From contig NC_079214.1 of NCBI RefSeq assembly GCF_029633865.1, positions 34,891,095 to 34,955,094 of the forward strand: a stretch of 64,000 bases of DNA, given 5' to 3'. This stretch comes from Lampris incognitus (Eukaryota; Chordata; Actinopteri; Lampriformes; Lampridae). The notes beneath the pieces are model-generated. The model ran no database searches, was not told the origin of the DNA, and saw only the letters and a list, made by a program, of their open reading frames with translations. Made by a program: the position numbers and the translations under genes. Position 1 is the stretch's first letter. Every line of letters begins with the position of its first letter. Positions 1-10,115 of this stretch are shown piece after piece.

Positions 1-80
1 TTGCCGTTAGCAAATGCTAGCTAAGAGCTGAACTAGCTCTGACGACAGCCGGCTGATTGGAAAAAAAACCGCTGGCCCAC
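1..80 (-). other. mesd: start of mesd intron 1
   Basis: This is the first 80 bases of the intron on the minus strand, beginning with GTGGGC. No other feature is visible. Confidence 0.7.
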
Positions 81-236
81 CTCCCACTCTTCCAGAAGTC
101 GTGCCATATCTGCATCATTATAGTCCCGGATATCTTTCTTTTTCTTGGGTTTAGTTTTATCGTCAGCCGTTATAATGCATAACGAGTAAGTCAAGAGCAA
201 GAGCACGACACATCTCCACCTAAAGGCAAACGCCAT
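81..236 (-). CDS. mesd: mesd exon 1 (LRP chaperone MESD), N-terminal 52 codons
   Basis: MESD is an ER-resident chaperone that lets LRP5/6-type beta-propeller/EGF modules fold and leave the ER, so it is needed for Wnt co-receptor display. The reading starts at the ATG at 236-234. It gives a hydrophobic signal peptide (residues about 8-24, rich in V, L and I), a lysine-rich stretch (KPKKKK) and then DIRDYNDADMARLLEEWE, which I recognise as the conserved start of mature MESD. The frame runs on only into unrelated residues, and a GT donor lies at 80-79 directly after the GAG codon, matching the place where vertebrate MESD exon 1 ends. The remaining exons lie beyond the left edge. The gene is divergent from tlnrd1 at 42.3 kb. 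Family recognition is strong; the exact donor is inferred. Confidence 0.92.
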
Positions 237-505
<269 letters not shown>

Positions 506-667
506 TACACACACACATTTAAAAGGGCTTTATTGGCACGGGAAAAACCTTTAAATTGCCAAAACAAGTATAAAATAAATTTAAAAAATGTACATACAAT
601 CGAAAAAAATGTGTAAACAGAATGTGTCACATTGTAACATTGTAGTCAATTATATAAAGAAACTACT

Positions 668-677
668 GCTGCTGCTG

Positions 678-725
<48 letters not shown>

Positions 726-1340
726 ACTACTACACTTTCGGCTGCTCCCATTAGGAGTCGCCACAGCGGATCATCCGCATGCTTCTTGTCCTCTGCATCT
801 TCGCCTGATGCCAGGATTGGCCAGATTAGCCAGTACTCGTTTTCTCCGTTGGTTAGGGCGGGGTTAGGGTTAAGGTTAGCTAATCAGAGGCAGAGTAGGG
901 GCGGGTCTTCCTAGAATCCTAGCGCCTGGATGCTACGCGGGGCGTGTCTTGCCCAGAAGAGCCGTGGGATTTATAATAACGCTCCTCGGATACACCAGCC
1001 ATCAGCATGGCCTCTCTCACCACATTCATAAACCTCCTCTCTGGCCTTCCTCTTCCCCCCCCCCCTGGCAGCTCCATATTCAGCATCCTTCTCCCAATAT
1101 ACCCAGCATCTCTCCGCCACACATGTCCAAGCCATCTCAATTTTACCTCTCTTGCTTTGTCTCCAAACCGACCAACCTGAGCTGTCCCTCTAACATACTC
1201 GTTCCTAATCCTGTCCTTCTATGTCACTCCCAATGAAAATCTTCTGCCACCTCCAGCTCCTGTCTTTTCGTCAGTGCCGCTGTCTCCAAACCATATAGTA
1301 GCTGGTCTCACAACCATCTTGTAAACCTTCCCACTGCGCC
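668..1340 (-). mobile_element. RTE-type LINE, 3' fragment with trinucleotide tail
   Basis: The minus strand encodes the C-terminus of a teleost RTE-like endonuclease/reverse transcriptase. The recognisable part is RWLGHVWRRDAGYIGRRML followed by a basic GRGRPERRFMNVV tail (919-1140), with a more N-terminal scrap near 1219-1340 (VYKMVVRPA). The element ends in a (TAG)n tract, which is the (CTA/CTG)n run at 668-735 on the plus strand. The same 3' end (gggagcagc-gaaagtagtag) recurs at 27521 and 37760. It is 5'-truncated and abuts the GT repeat at 1345. Confidence 0.8.
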
Positions 1341-1341
1341 A

Positions 1342-1344
<3 letters not shown>

Positions 1345-1425
<81 letters not shown>
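1345..1425. repeat. (GT)n microsatellite
   Basis: About 40 GT units lie at the broken 5' edge of the RTE fragment. Confidence 0.97.
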
Positions 1426-1426
<1 letters not shown>

Positions 1427-1448
1427 GCCATATATAGCGTTTTTTCCC

Positions 1449-1628
1449 CCGAAACCATCAATGGTGTTGAGTGCTCGACTAATGAAGAGCGGAATATCAA
1501 CACAACACGGATACAGGAAAAAAGATCTCAATGCATAGCAGTACAGGAAACAGGCCTGTACTGCAATGCATTGAAATCTTTTTTCCTGTATCTGTGTTGA
1601 GATATATAAACACCATTGACGGTTTCGG
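1449..1628. repeat. palindromic MITE-like repeat
   Basis: The outer arms (1450-1468 and 1609-1627) are inverted copies with about one mismatch. The inner arms (1503-1547 and 1555-1599) are also mutually inverted, around a short centre near caggcctg. A more decayed second copy of the same unit follows at about 1662-1780 (shared tatatagcgtttttt and catagcagtaca), so this is a tandemly repeated hairpin unit. No coding capacity. Confidence 0.6.
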
Positions 1629-1838
1629 AAACAAACAGCTATATAATGGTGTTTTATATATATATAGCGTTTTTTGTTGATAAAAGTTTCAACAAATGAG
1701 GCACAGAATATCAATATAGATGTAGGGGGAAAAACTTGTAATACATAGCAGTACAAGCTTGTTTCGTGACTGGCAGCTGATGAGTGTAGTATTGGTGAAA
1801 ATAACTGTAGTTAAATTCCAAGGTGTTGGTTCAATTCT

Positions 1839-1900
1839 GGATGGTGCAGTGGTTAGCGCAGTCATCTCACAGCAATAAGGTCCTGGGTTCAAGCCCCAGG
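1839..1900 (+). repeat. tRNA-derived SINE head
   Basis: There is a perfect Pol III A box (TGGTGCAGTGG, 1842-1852) and a perfect B box (GGTTCAAGCCC, 1886-1896) at tRNA-like spacing. The flanking cctggg and cccagg pair like a T stem. No anticodon arm is intact enough to call a tRNA gene. This matches the head of a common teleost tRNA-SINE; the body is not clear. Confidence 0.65.
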
Positions 1901-2228
1901 ATAGTCTAATTAAAAACAAATCAAACGATTTTTCATGTAAATAACTTGTTTAACATTAACTTATAAGTATAACAATGAAATTATTTACTTGGGACACTGC
2001 CTCTGTGGTGTTTACAGTGTGGGTTATCTCATATTTCCTACACATGTTAAACATATTCAGCCAGCTTCCTCAACATGACTGAGAGGACGTGATGACTAAC
2101 ACCTATCAAAATAAAGATCTTGTCAAAATAAAAGTCCACCCATCATTATGCCTTAAAGGCAACACACTCGTTGCCCGGCCTCTGTGAGGTCACCACAGAG
2201 GCCTGTGAACTAAGTGGGTTTATGAACA
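1901..2228. other. AT-rich spacer, possible BEL 3' LTR remnant
   Basis: No ORF. It holds a 10-bp perfect inverted repeat with a 7-nt loop at 2177-2203 (ggcctctgtg ... cacagaggcc). Its place just beyond the BEL pol C-terminus would suit a decayed 3' LTR, but I see no matching 5' copy. Confidence 0.3.
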
Positions 2229-2576
2229 TCAGTCTTCATTCAGAAGTAAGACGACTTCTGAAATTGGTCTGAGGAACTTCCTTGAATGTCCTTGATCCGA
2301 GGTCTTTAATTCCACCTTTCTCACTCTTCCATCTTCTCCAGGGAAGGTTTTTGTGATTATGGCCATTGGCCAGTTGTTGCGGGCAGCTTGATCATCTTTG
2401 TGAAGGACAATGTCTCCTTCTTGCAGGTTTGGGAAACTTGGTCCATTTCTTCCAGCCTTGCGAGGTAGACAAGTACTCTCAACTCCAACAGTTCCAGAAT
2501 TTGTTGGCCAGAGCCTGTACTTGTCTCCATTGTTTGGTGAGGAGGTCTTTGTCTGCAAAGTCTCCTGTTTAGTCAT
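2229..2576 (-). pseudogene. BEL/Pao pol C-terminal domain (DUF5641-like)
   Basis: The translation contains GDIVLHKDDQAARNNWPMAIITK and a later RKFLRPISEVVLL, the pattern of the DUF5641 domain that follows integrase in Pao/BEL polyproteins. It lies at the 3' end of a minus-strand element whose gag and protease pieces are at 3.3 kb, 4.5 kb and 10.4-11.1 kb. Reverse transcriptase, RNase H and most of integrase are missing, so the element is dead. Confidence 0.75.
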
Positions 2577-3265
2577 CGTTGGAGTGATGCAAAGCGTTTG
2601 ACTGCTTGTTCTCGGTTGTTAAGCAAGCGTCATCTCGGCTGTCTGAATGGGAGTGGGGCTACCCAACTATGTGACACATTCCTGTAGACTTCTTCATCCA
2701 TCAGATTCAAGAAGATCTCATTTTCAACTGAAGATGCCAGCTTGTTGTTATATTATGTGTGATTAAATATGGTTTGTCCCAACAACTCTTGTATAGCCTT
2801 ACTGGACTCTGAGATCCTGTCTTGCACCTCCTTGCCATGATGAATCTTTTCTTTGATATGTAAAAAGCTTGTGCAGGGTTGGAGGAGAGAGGGACGGCCA
2901 TAGTCCAGCACAGTTGTCTTAAAGGTGTTGACTGTCGGCTTGTGTGTGTTCCCCAAACAAACTTCTCCAACTAGCACTCAGCCTAGGTCTAGGTGTTGGG
3001 TGAAGGGGGCATCGTGAGGGCCGTTGACATGTTCTCATACCTTGTGCACTCTAATTATGTCTCTGCCTAGCTACAGGAGAATCTCAGCAGCAGGGTCAAG
3101 CTCTGGGATGTGCTCTGCTACCTTGACAAGATGTGGATGATGTAGAGCTGCATTTGGCATTGGGATTTTGGACTGATTGTTGAGTATATCGTTGCACTCA
3201 ATGAGTGGTGGGAGAGGGATTGTGATCTTTCCATTGAGTGACTCAACCACAAAGTTTTCAGCCTT
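2577..3265 (-). pseudogene. unreadable BEL/Pao remnant
   Basis: Only short broken frames are present here. From position between the protease and the pol C-terminus it should be pol, but I cannot recognise RT or integrase motifs. A large internal deletion is likely, because a complete pol needs about 3 kb. Confidence 0.4.
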
Positions 3266-3727
3266 TCAGCCGGATGTTTCCATTGTGCCAGAACACGTTT
3301 TCAGAGAGTAAGAACATGGTTCACATTTGACGTTGAACAGCTCAAAAAAATTGGACCTTACCAGCGACCAGTTACTTTGGTCATCCAGGATGACATAGGC
3401 CTTGATAGCTTTGTCCGGTTGACCGTTGCGATATACTTTCACAAGGCAAATATTAGAACAAAACCGGGTGACTTTTCCTGTTCTACAAACTTCAGTGCAG
3501 TTTGAGTCGACAATGGCTGTGACGTTGTTGCTTTCTTCTCCCTCCCCGCCATTGTGTGATGCATTTGAGGGAGCTTTGATTTGAGGTGCAGGGTCCGGAT
3601 ACAGAGCAGAGTTGTGATAGGCACTATCACACTCCGTACACTTAACTGCAATAGCACAGTTCTTCGTTAAGTGAGTGGTTGAGCCACAACACTTAAAGAA
3701 AGACTGACATGCCCTTTCTGAACACAT
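3266..3727 (-). pseudogene. BEL/Pao gag zinc knuckle and protease fragment
   Basis: The N-terminal half shows Cys/His spacing of a gag zinc knuckle (CCGSTTHLTKNC, then KCTECDSAYHNSALYP). The C-terminal half reads KAYVILDDQSNWSLVRSNFFELF, the DUF1758/Pao aspartic protease pattern with the usual D-D-Q-S-N at the active site. The frame then ends. It continues the minus-strand BEL element and is separated from the upstream gag (4454-5060) by an inserted repeat. Confidence 0.75.
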
Positions 3728-3734
3728 TTTTTAA

Positions 3735-3954
3735 CATAAGGAGTTTGAATCATACCAGAAAATAGGTGTGGTTTTATGAATTTAAAGCTATTGGCTACTG
3801 TCTTCCTGGGTGGGTGGGCCTCGGTACCACTTGTCACTTGTTATTTACAAAAAAATGTCGGCTAGCAAGAGCGAGATCCTCTGCGAGGATTACAGTTTCG
3901 AGGAGGAGGATTCAGTGATACAAATAACTGTTAGATAGATAGGTGATAGATATT

Positions 3955-4046
<92 letters not shown>

Positions 4047-4335
4047 AATACATTGTAGCAAGATCGATAATAAAGTCTCAGCAAAATAGCACAAACTCAA
4101 GCCAAGTAGCTAGCAGGAGGGGGTGAAAGAACGGCTTCGCCTTGGTTTTATAGTATCTCACTACGGACACACCCTATATGCAAATTGACTGGCGTCTATG
4201 TATCCACCGGAACAATTTGTCATTGGACACCATCTACAGTCAATCACAGATCTCTCTTGAGTGGCCACATTCCAACTCGGAACATAGCCTATGAATAGGA
4301 ATTTTCAGATTTTGATGTCAGTATCACTTTAAAAC
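3735..4335 (+). mobile_element. non-autonomous repeat inside BEL gag (relative of 52110-52540)
   Basis: This block interrupts the BEL gag/protease region. Starting with an ATG at 3855 it reads MSASKSEILCEDYSFEEED, an acidic leader resembling the P2X7-receptor-like ORFs carried by some fish transposons. Its 3' part (ttttatag..ctacggacac..cctatatgc, about 4147-4180; ending agattttgatgtcagtatca, 4309-4328) is homologous to 52320-52536. A GA microsatellite (3958-4045) splits it. TTAA tetramers lie near the right end. The class is uncertain; a TTAA-targeting DNA element is one possibility. Confidence 0.45.
3958..4045. repeat. (GA)n microsatellite
   Basis: About 43 GA units. It creates spurious poly-Ser-Leu reading on the minus strand. 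Confidence 0.97.
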
Positions 4336-4453
4336 AGATTCCTCTTTCTTTGAGAAAGGTCTTTCTGTCCTCCCAATTTTTGGCTCTGAAGGCTTTACAT
4401 AGTTTGAGGGGGTGTGACTTGCCATGTATTGGGCAGTATTTGTTTGGGTTATT

Positions 4454-5060
4454 GACACTTCACAAGACTGTGCTTGAACCTGTTGAGGAAACATTTGTCT
4501 TGTGAACCAAAATAGGGTTCATTGTGCCTTCATACACAGGGTTTTCAGGTAAGCCATTAGCACTTGGAAGAGCAAAACTGGGGTCATTCCTCTTCCGTGC
4601 CTCATAGCATATGAATCTGGTGAAGAATTCAAATGGTAGAAATTGTCCTCCGTTTTCTTCTTTTTGCCTCGAACCAGCAGAAATCAATTTTTCTTGAACC
4701 ACATAGGGTAGTTTCGCTACTATGGGTTCAATCCCGTGTACAGTATCCAGGCAGGACAGGGCTGTGAGGTATCCATCCTCCTTGGCACACTGTACTTCCA
4801 TTAGCAAGTCTACTAGTTCCCAGGGCTTCATATGGTCTTTCCCTGATACTCTTAGGAAATTGTCAAGCCGGTTGAAAAGAAACTTTTCAATCATTTCTGG
4901 TGCTGCATAACATTCCTGGAGACGTTCCCAGGCCTTTATGAGTGCTGTGACTGGATTTGTTACGTGTACTGATGGTAAACATTTGACATGGTCACTGGAT
5001 TCCCTACCAAGCCATTTAATCAGCAAGTCCAATTCCTCAGTGGGGGTAGGGAATCCAAAA
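4454..5060 (-). pseudogene. BEL/Pao gag, DUF1759-like central domain
   Basis: Recognisable residues include TPTEELDLLIKWLG, AWERLQECYAAPEMIEKFL and LPYVVQEKLISAGS, the signature of the DUF1759 gag domain of teleost BEL/Pao elements. The frame is open for about 200 codons. Residues upstream of about position 5055 no longer match gag, and the more N-terminal gag reappears only at 10359-11075, after a 0.75-kb unidentified stretch and a complete gypsy insertion. Confidence 0.8.
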
Positions 5061-5835
5061 ATGTAACCCACTGGTGCTGGAGCCTCTCTACACACCCCGG
5101 GACTCTGCATTGTGTTTCTTTGTGTGTAGTGGGGTATTGTGCGGAGGGTAGAAAGCACCGGACACGGGGGTTCTGAATTGTGGTTTAGACCGGGTGGCAT
5201 TTTATTTGCTCACAACAGCTGCTGGTTCATAACCTTACAAGGCAGTCAAACAAACCAAACTTTAGAAAACATGTTTTTTTTAATACATATATGGTGCAAA
5301 ATAATAATCTAACACTGAAAATAACAAATTACTGCATATTTAAATTAAATAAGACACTCATAACATATGATCCAGTGTAAAAAATAGATTCAATGACATA
5401 AGATAGATAACAAGACAACTGAAAAGTTTCATCATGTACCATTTCCACTGAGTGGGCACTACACTGGTACACTGCAAGCTAGCAAACATTACGGCCAATA
5501 TTTACACAGAAATCACAAGCGCCCACTTCTCAAAATCACACCAAAATGTAGTTCGACATCTAAATTAACAAACCAGCTGAACAGATGGACTGGACGGGTG
5601 TTTTTTTTTATTTATCTATTTAAATATCTTAGGGATATTTACATTTAAAAAAAAAAACAGACCCATATTTAAAAAATTTTTTAAAAAACACCCAAGAGGC
5701 CTAACTCTTGAGTGGCGTTAATGTATGATGACTCCCACACACAATAGTTGTCAGGCTTATCATCAAATTGATATAAACTTTAACTCACCATGTCACGCCG
5801 AGCTGTACTGTGCTAGGTGTTCAGTTGTGGGTGCA
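5061..5835. other. AT-rich unidentified insertion within BEL gag
   Basis: No convincing ORF. A/T homopolymer runs are frequent (5273-5285, 5601-5612, 5645-5690). It separates two parts of BEL gag, so it is either an inserted non-coding element or replaced sequence. I see no clear terminal repeats. Confidence 0.4.
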
Positions 5836-5840
5836 CCATG

Positions 5841-6040
5841 TATTGTATTTAGAAATCACGTCAGGACACAGCGCTGTCGCTCGACACAACCTCTCCGTGG
5901 CATTCTTTATTTAGACTGACACAGCATCAAAGGCAGACCCGATCAAACAACCCAGAGCCCGCAGGCATCACCAATCGATCCCAGCACAATAGAACAGCAC
6001 CAAATCAAATGCAGCACTGTCGATGTGTGCATACATAACA
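5841..6040 (-). repeat. Gypsy-1 3' LTR
   Basis: In element orientation it begins TGTTATGTATG and ends ACAATA. It contains an AATAAA signal (complement of the tttattt near 5908). It appears base-for-base equal to 10116-10315. Confidence 0.93.
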
Positions 6041-6065
6041 TTTCCCCCCCCCCCCCGGCAGGATT

Positions 6066-7730
6066 TCAAACATGAAAGGTTGACACAAAGTCCTCTAGGT
6101 GGCCAGGGCGTAAACGTGTGCGAACAGGTCGCGGGGCGGCCTGAGGCTGGTCAGGCCGAGGTGGGGAGGGAGATGGCAGGGGAAGCTGAGGCCCAGAAAT
6201 GTCTGGGGCCCGTGTAGGAGCTGCATGAAGCCCCGGGGCGTCTCGCCATGCTGAGGGAATGGCTATGGTTGTGTCACCAGCTGTGTGTGGCGGAGCTGAC
6301 ACCTTCCGTAGACGACTGGCGTGCCACCGAGTGCCATCGCTGAGGAGGTAAGTGGCTGGGCCCAGCTGACGGGTGACTTGGAGAGGAGAGGACCAGTATG
6401 AAGCCATTTTATTGTCCCTGTGGGGCCTGCGGACCCTGACCCAGTCTGACACATTGATGTCTGGCACCCTGGTTCGTTTTGACTGGTCAAACCGTTGCTT
6501 CATCCGCGTCTGCTGACGAGTGACTGAGGCTCTGACCCCAGAGGGAGGTGCCTGAGGTGTGGAGGGGCGGAGCCTGTCAAGGGGCATGCACAGTTCCCGG
6601 CCTAGCATGAGAGAGGCTGGGGAGACGCCTGTGGTCGAGTGCTGTGTGGCCCGATAGTGCAGCAGAGTGTGACGGATGGCCTGCGTGAAAGAGCACCCTT
6701 GGGCCATGTGTGCTCTGAGGCCGTTCTTCAGTGACTGGTGAAAACGTTCAACGCCGCCATTGGCCTGGGGGTGGTAGTACGCAGTGCGTATATGACGGAT
6801 GCCCTTGCTGTCGAGATAAGCAGTGAACTCAGCAGAGACCAGCTGAGGGCCGTTGTCAGTGGTGATGGCCTTTGGGAGGCCCCAGCGAGAGAAAAGAGAG
6901 TCCAGGAAGTCGATGATGATCTGTGAGGTCACAGTGCCGGAAGTGGTGAGTTCAGGCCATTTTGAGTGTAGATCGTAGGCGACCACCATGAAGCGTTGGT
7001 GGTGGGGAACTCCATGGATCTCACCACAAATGTCCAACTGCAGGTGTTCCCAGGGCTGAGAGGGCCAGGCGAGAGGTTGCAGGGGTGGGGGAGCCTGGTG
7101 GCCAGTCTTGCCACTCACAAGGCAGGCAGAACAGTCCTTCACCAGAGCCTCAATATCTCTGTCTATCCCCGGCCACCACACCAGGTCTCGGCAGCGCTGT
7201 TTCAGTTTCACAATGCCCAGGTGGCCTTCATGCGCCGTATTCAAAACACGTGCACGGAGAGCAGCTGGGACCACTGTGCAAAACCCACGTGCCACGCAGG
7301 TGTCGTTCCAGCAGGAGAGCTCCTGTCTGACTCGGGCGAACGCAGCCAGCTCCTCTGGGACCTTGTGAGGCCAGCCGTTCTGGATGTAGGTGCGGAGCTG
7401 GGAGAGGACAGGGTCCTGTTCGGAGGCTGCCCTCAGCTCCTGCAGAGAGACAGTGGCCTGGAGGGGTGTGTGTAGCATTTGGACAATGTCCTTTTCCACA
7501 CAGTCAGTGTCCGTCTGTGGAGCTGGGGTGGAGACAGAGCGAGAGAGCAGGTCGGCGACAACATTGTCTCTGCCTGGGGTGAACTGCAGGCTGAAGTTGT
7601 ACTGGCGGAGGCGGTCAGACCAGCGGTGCAGCCTCAGGGGTTTGTGGCCTGTCCCAGATGTGGACAGCAGCGCTGTCAGGGCCTGGTGATCTGTCCTGAG
7701 GGTGAAGGAGCGGCCATAGAGGTAGAGGTG
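6066..7730 (-). CDS. Gypsy-1 RNase H end and integrase (same frame, after one stop)
   Basis: In frame with the preceding ORF, this continues RNase H (RSFTLRTDHQAL) and then integrase. The HHCC zinc domain (HEGHLGIVKLKQRCR ... CSACLVSGK) and the catalytic core D-D-E are visible: LDICGEIHG, TTDNGPQL and NGGVERFHQSLK. A proline-rich C-terminus ends in DFVSTFHV just before the purine tract. Apart from the TGA at 7733-7731 no lesion is visible over about 1,350 codons, consistent with a very recent insertion or a segregating null allele. Confidence 0.88.
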   Translation of the reverse strand, partial: HLYLYGRSFTLRTDHQALTALLSTSGTGHKPLRLHRWSDRLRQYNFSLQFTPGRDNVVADLLSRSVSTPAPQTDTDCVEKDIVQMLHTPLQATVSLQELRAASEQDPVLSQLRTYIQNGWPHKVPEELAAFARVRQELSCWNDTCVARGFCTVVPAALRARVLNTAHEGHLGIVKLKQRCRDLVWWPGIDRDIEALVKDCSACLVSGKTGHQAPPPLQPLAWPSQPWEHLQLDICGEIHGVPHHQRFMVVAYDLHSKWPELTTSGTVTSQIIIDFLDSLFSRWGLPKAITTDNGPQLVSAEFTAYLDSKGIRHIRTAYYHPQANGGVERFHQSLKNGLRAHMAQGCSFTQAIRHTLLHYRATQHSTTGVSPASLMLGRELCMPLDRLRPSTPQAPPSGVRASVTRQQTRMKQRFDQSKRTRVPDINVSDWVRVRRPHRDNKMASYWSSPLQVTRQLGPATYLLSDGTRWHASRLRKVSAPPHTAGDTTIAIPSAWRDAPGLHAAPTRAPDISGPQLPLPSPSPPRPDQPQAAPRPVRTRLRPGHLEDFVSTFHV

Positions 7731-10115
7731 TCACCTTTCACAAGCCCAGATACAGGCTAACGCCTCACGCTCACCCACGGAGTACCGCTGCTTGGTCAGG
7801 TTGAGGGCACGGGAGGCGAAGGCAATGGGCTTCTCCACACCGTTCTGGGTTTGAGACAGCACGGCCCCTATCGCTGTGGCTGATGCGTCACAGGTCACAA
7901 AGGTGGAGCTGGAGATGTCGAAGTGAGCCAACACTGGTGGTGAAGTCAGTTGAGTCTTGAGATCACGCACAGCGTCACTGCATGCCTTTGACCACACCCA
8001 TGGCTCGTCCTTACGCAGCAGCTGGCGCAGGGGGGCTGTGGTCGCAGAGTACTGGGGAAGAAACCTCAGGTAGTAACTTGTCATACCCAGGAAGGAGGCG
8101 ACCTGGGCGGCCGAGCTGGGCTCAGGGATGGCCTGAATGGCGTCCACGTTGGATTGTAGTGGAGTTACACCGCTCGCTGACAGCCGGAACCCAACGAAGT
8201 CGATGGCTGGTACAGAGAGGACACATTTCTCAGCATTGAGAGTTAGCTTGTGCTTGGACAGGGCTGCGAAGACCATGTTAAGGCGCTTGTCGTGGATTTC
8301 ACTGGTGGGCCCGTGTACCACTATATCGTCCAGATAAATGGCCACGCCCAGTATGCCAGCCAGCACGGAGACCATGATTTTCTGGAAGCAGCTAGGGGCG
8401 GAGCTGAGACCGAAAGGCATCCTGGTGTAGCGAAACACTCCTGCATGTGTCACAAAGGCTGTGAGGTTTCGGCTGCTGGGGTGGAGGGGCACCTGTAAGT
8501 ACCCCTGTCTGAGGTCGAGCTTGGAGAACACCTCAGAGCCATAGAACTGAGCAGTGAGTTCTTCTGAGGTGGGCAGTGGATACTTATCAGGGACCACTGC
8601 CTTATTTACTGCACGTAGATCGACGCAGACACGCAGGCCCCCCGACTTCTTCTTAGCCACCACGAGGTTTGAGACCCAAGGTGACGCGTCCACCGGTTCA
8701 ATGATGCCAGCTTCCAGCAGTTGTTGCAGCTCGGCGGAGACCCCATCACGGAGAGCCAACGGGATGCGGCGCAGTGGTTGGATGACAGATTTCACAGCAG
8801 GGTTGAGGAGAGGTTGATGGGTGAAGGCGGAGAGGCAGCCCAGCCCCATAAACAGCGATGGCCACTTCTGCTGCCAAGGTGTGGCGACAGTCAGGATTGC
8901 TGCCCCCCTTGTGTCTAAGAGGGAAAACCCCAGAGCGGAGAACAGGTCCAGGCCCATCAGGTTGGCCCCACGGCGTGCCACATGAAAAACTGCATTGGGC
9001 ACCAGCTTGGTTCCATAGCGGACAGTCACTTGGAGAGAGCCAACCAGATCGATTTTGGAGTCACCATACCCACAGAGGACAGCTGAGGGTGCGGACAGTG
9101 GCAGTGAACCGAAAAATTGACTGTAGGTATCAACATTCAGGAGAGACACACTTGCACCGGTGTCCAACAGCAGGGGGATGCACACATCATTAATGTTGAC
9201 TGTGCATGATTTGAATGACACTGGCCCAGAGCTCACCTTGTGAATGACGGCGGTTGAAGACTGGGGGGTGTGGCCCTCTGACCCAGCCGGGGAAGATCGA
9301 CAGACGTTGGCAAAGTGATTGTGCTTACCGCAGCTACGGCATGTCTGGCCACGGGCAGGGCAGTTCTGAGCCCTTGAAACATGAGACCGAGACCCACAGT
9401 TACCACAGGACTGTTGAGGGCGGGGCCGAGAACGCCGTCGTTGCAGTTGCAAGACGTCCCCAGTGGAGTCGGCGCCCGCCTCGCTCTGGCTGGGTTGCGT
9501 CCCGAGGGGCAGCCGTGAGTAGAGGGAGGAGTCGTTGGCAGCTTGACTGGAGGTGGCCACTTGCTGTGTATTTAGCATAGCAGCACACTCAGCTGCTCCC
9601 TCAACCTGTAGTGCGATGGTAATTGCTCTGGACAGCAGCAGATCATCTTTTTCCAGCAGGAGAGTCTCACGCACCTTTGCGTTGTTGGTGTGTTCGATTA
9701 GCTGGTCGCGAACCATCTCGTCCTGAAGCGCGCCAAACTTGCATGAGCTAGCTAGCCCTCGCAAATTAGCTACGTACTGCCGCACAGACTCACCAGGCAG
9801 TTGGTGTCGCTGACGGAATATAAATCGCCGAAGGAGGGCACTCTGTGGAGCAGCGAAATGGGTGCTCATAAGTCCCACAGCTTCGGCAAAGCTTGTGACG
9901 TTCCCCAGAGTCCCGAGCACACGATGACCCTCTGCTCCCAAGCAGTGAAGCAACAGAGCCGTCTTCCTAGCCTGGCTCACGTCGTCGAGCCCTGAGGCGA
10001 TGATGTAATTTTCAAAACTATGTAGCCAGCGAGTCCATGGTACCGGAGGCTCGCCAGGTAACGCCAGGAAGGGGGCAGGTGGTGGGAGAGAGATATCAGC
10101 CATCCTCGTCGCCAA
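7731..10115 (-). CDS. Gypsy-1 gag-protease-RT-RNase H (first 794 codons)
   Basis: A fused gag-pol. Domains in order: gag capsid region (about residues 20-190), two Cys/His zinc knuckles (CGNCGSRSHVS... and CRSCGKHNHFANVC, about 235-270), retropepsin with LLLDTGASVSLL (about 315), reverse transcriptase with SKLDLRQGYLQVPL and the catalytic IYLDD box (about 560-600), and the start of RNase H (VTCDASATAIGAVLSQ, REALACIWACER). The ATG at 10115 lies at the 5' LTR boundary and inside the primer-site region; a second in-frame ATG four codons later (10103-10101) may be the real start. The frame ends at a TGA where related elements have Trp, and the same frame then stays open to 6066. Confidence 0.9.
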   Translation of the reverse strand: MATRMADISLPPPAPFLALPGEPPVPWTRWLHSFENYIIASGLDDVSQARKTALLLHCLGAEGHRVLGTLGNVTSFAEAVGLMSTHFAAPQSALLRRFIFRQRHQLPGESVRQYVANLRGLASSCKFGALQDEMVRDQLIEHTNNAKVRETLLLEKDDLLLSRAITIALQVEGAAECAAMLNTQQVATSSQAANDSSLYSRLPLGTQPSQSEAGADSTGDVLQLQRRRSRPRPQQSCGNCGSRSHVSRAQNCPARGQTCRSCGKHNHFANVCRSSPAGSEGHTPQSSTAVIHKVSSGPVSFKSCTVNINDVCIPLLLDTGASVSLLNVDTYSQFFGSLPLSAPSAVLCGYGDSKIDLVGSLQVTVRYGTKLVPNAVFHVARRGANLMGLDLFSALGFSLLDTRGAAILTVATPWQQKWPSLFMGLGCLSAFTHQPLLNPAVKSVIQPLRRIPLALRDGVSAELQQLLEAGIIEPVDASPWVSNLVVAKKKSGGLRVCVDLRAVNKAVVPDKYPLPTSEELTAQFYGSEVFSKLDLRQGYLQVPLHPSSRNLTAFVTHAGVFRYTRMPFGLSSAPSCFQKIMVSVLAGILGVAIYLDDIVVHGPTSEIHDKRLNMVFAALSKHKLTLNAEKCVLSVPAIDFVGFRLSASGVTPLQSNVDAIQAIPEPSSAAQVASFLGMTSYYLRFLPQYSATTAPLRQLLRKDEPWVWSKACSDAVRDLKTQLTSPPVLAHFDISSSTFVTCDASATAIGAVLSQTQNGVEKPIAFASRALNLTKQRYSVGEREALACIWACER

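Noticed and set aside
1219..1756. Thr-His repeat ORFs on the minus strand and Cys-Val repeat ORFs on the plus strand
   Set aside because: They cross the (GT)n repeat; only the short RTE scrap beside it has meaning.
6996..7475. 159-codon plus-strand ORF opposite Gypsy-1 integrase
   Set aside because: Shadow of the minus-strand pol frame, like the other plus-strand ORFs in 6.0-9.6 kb.
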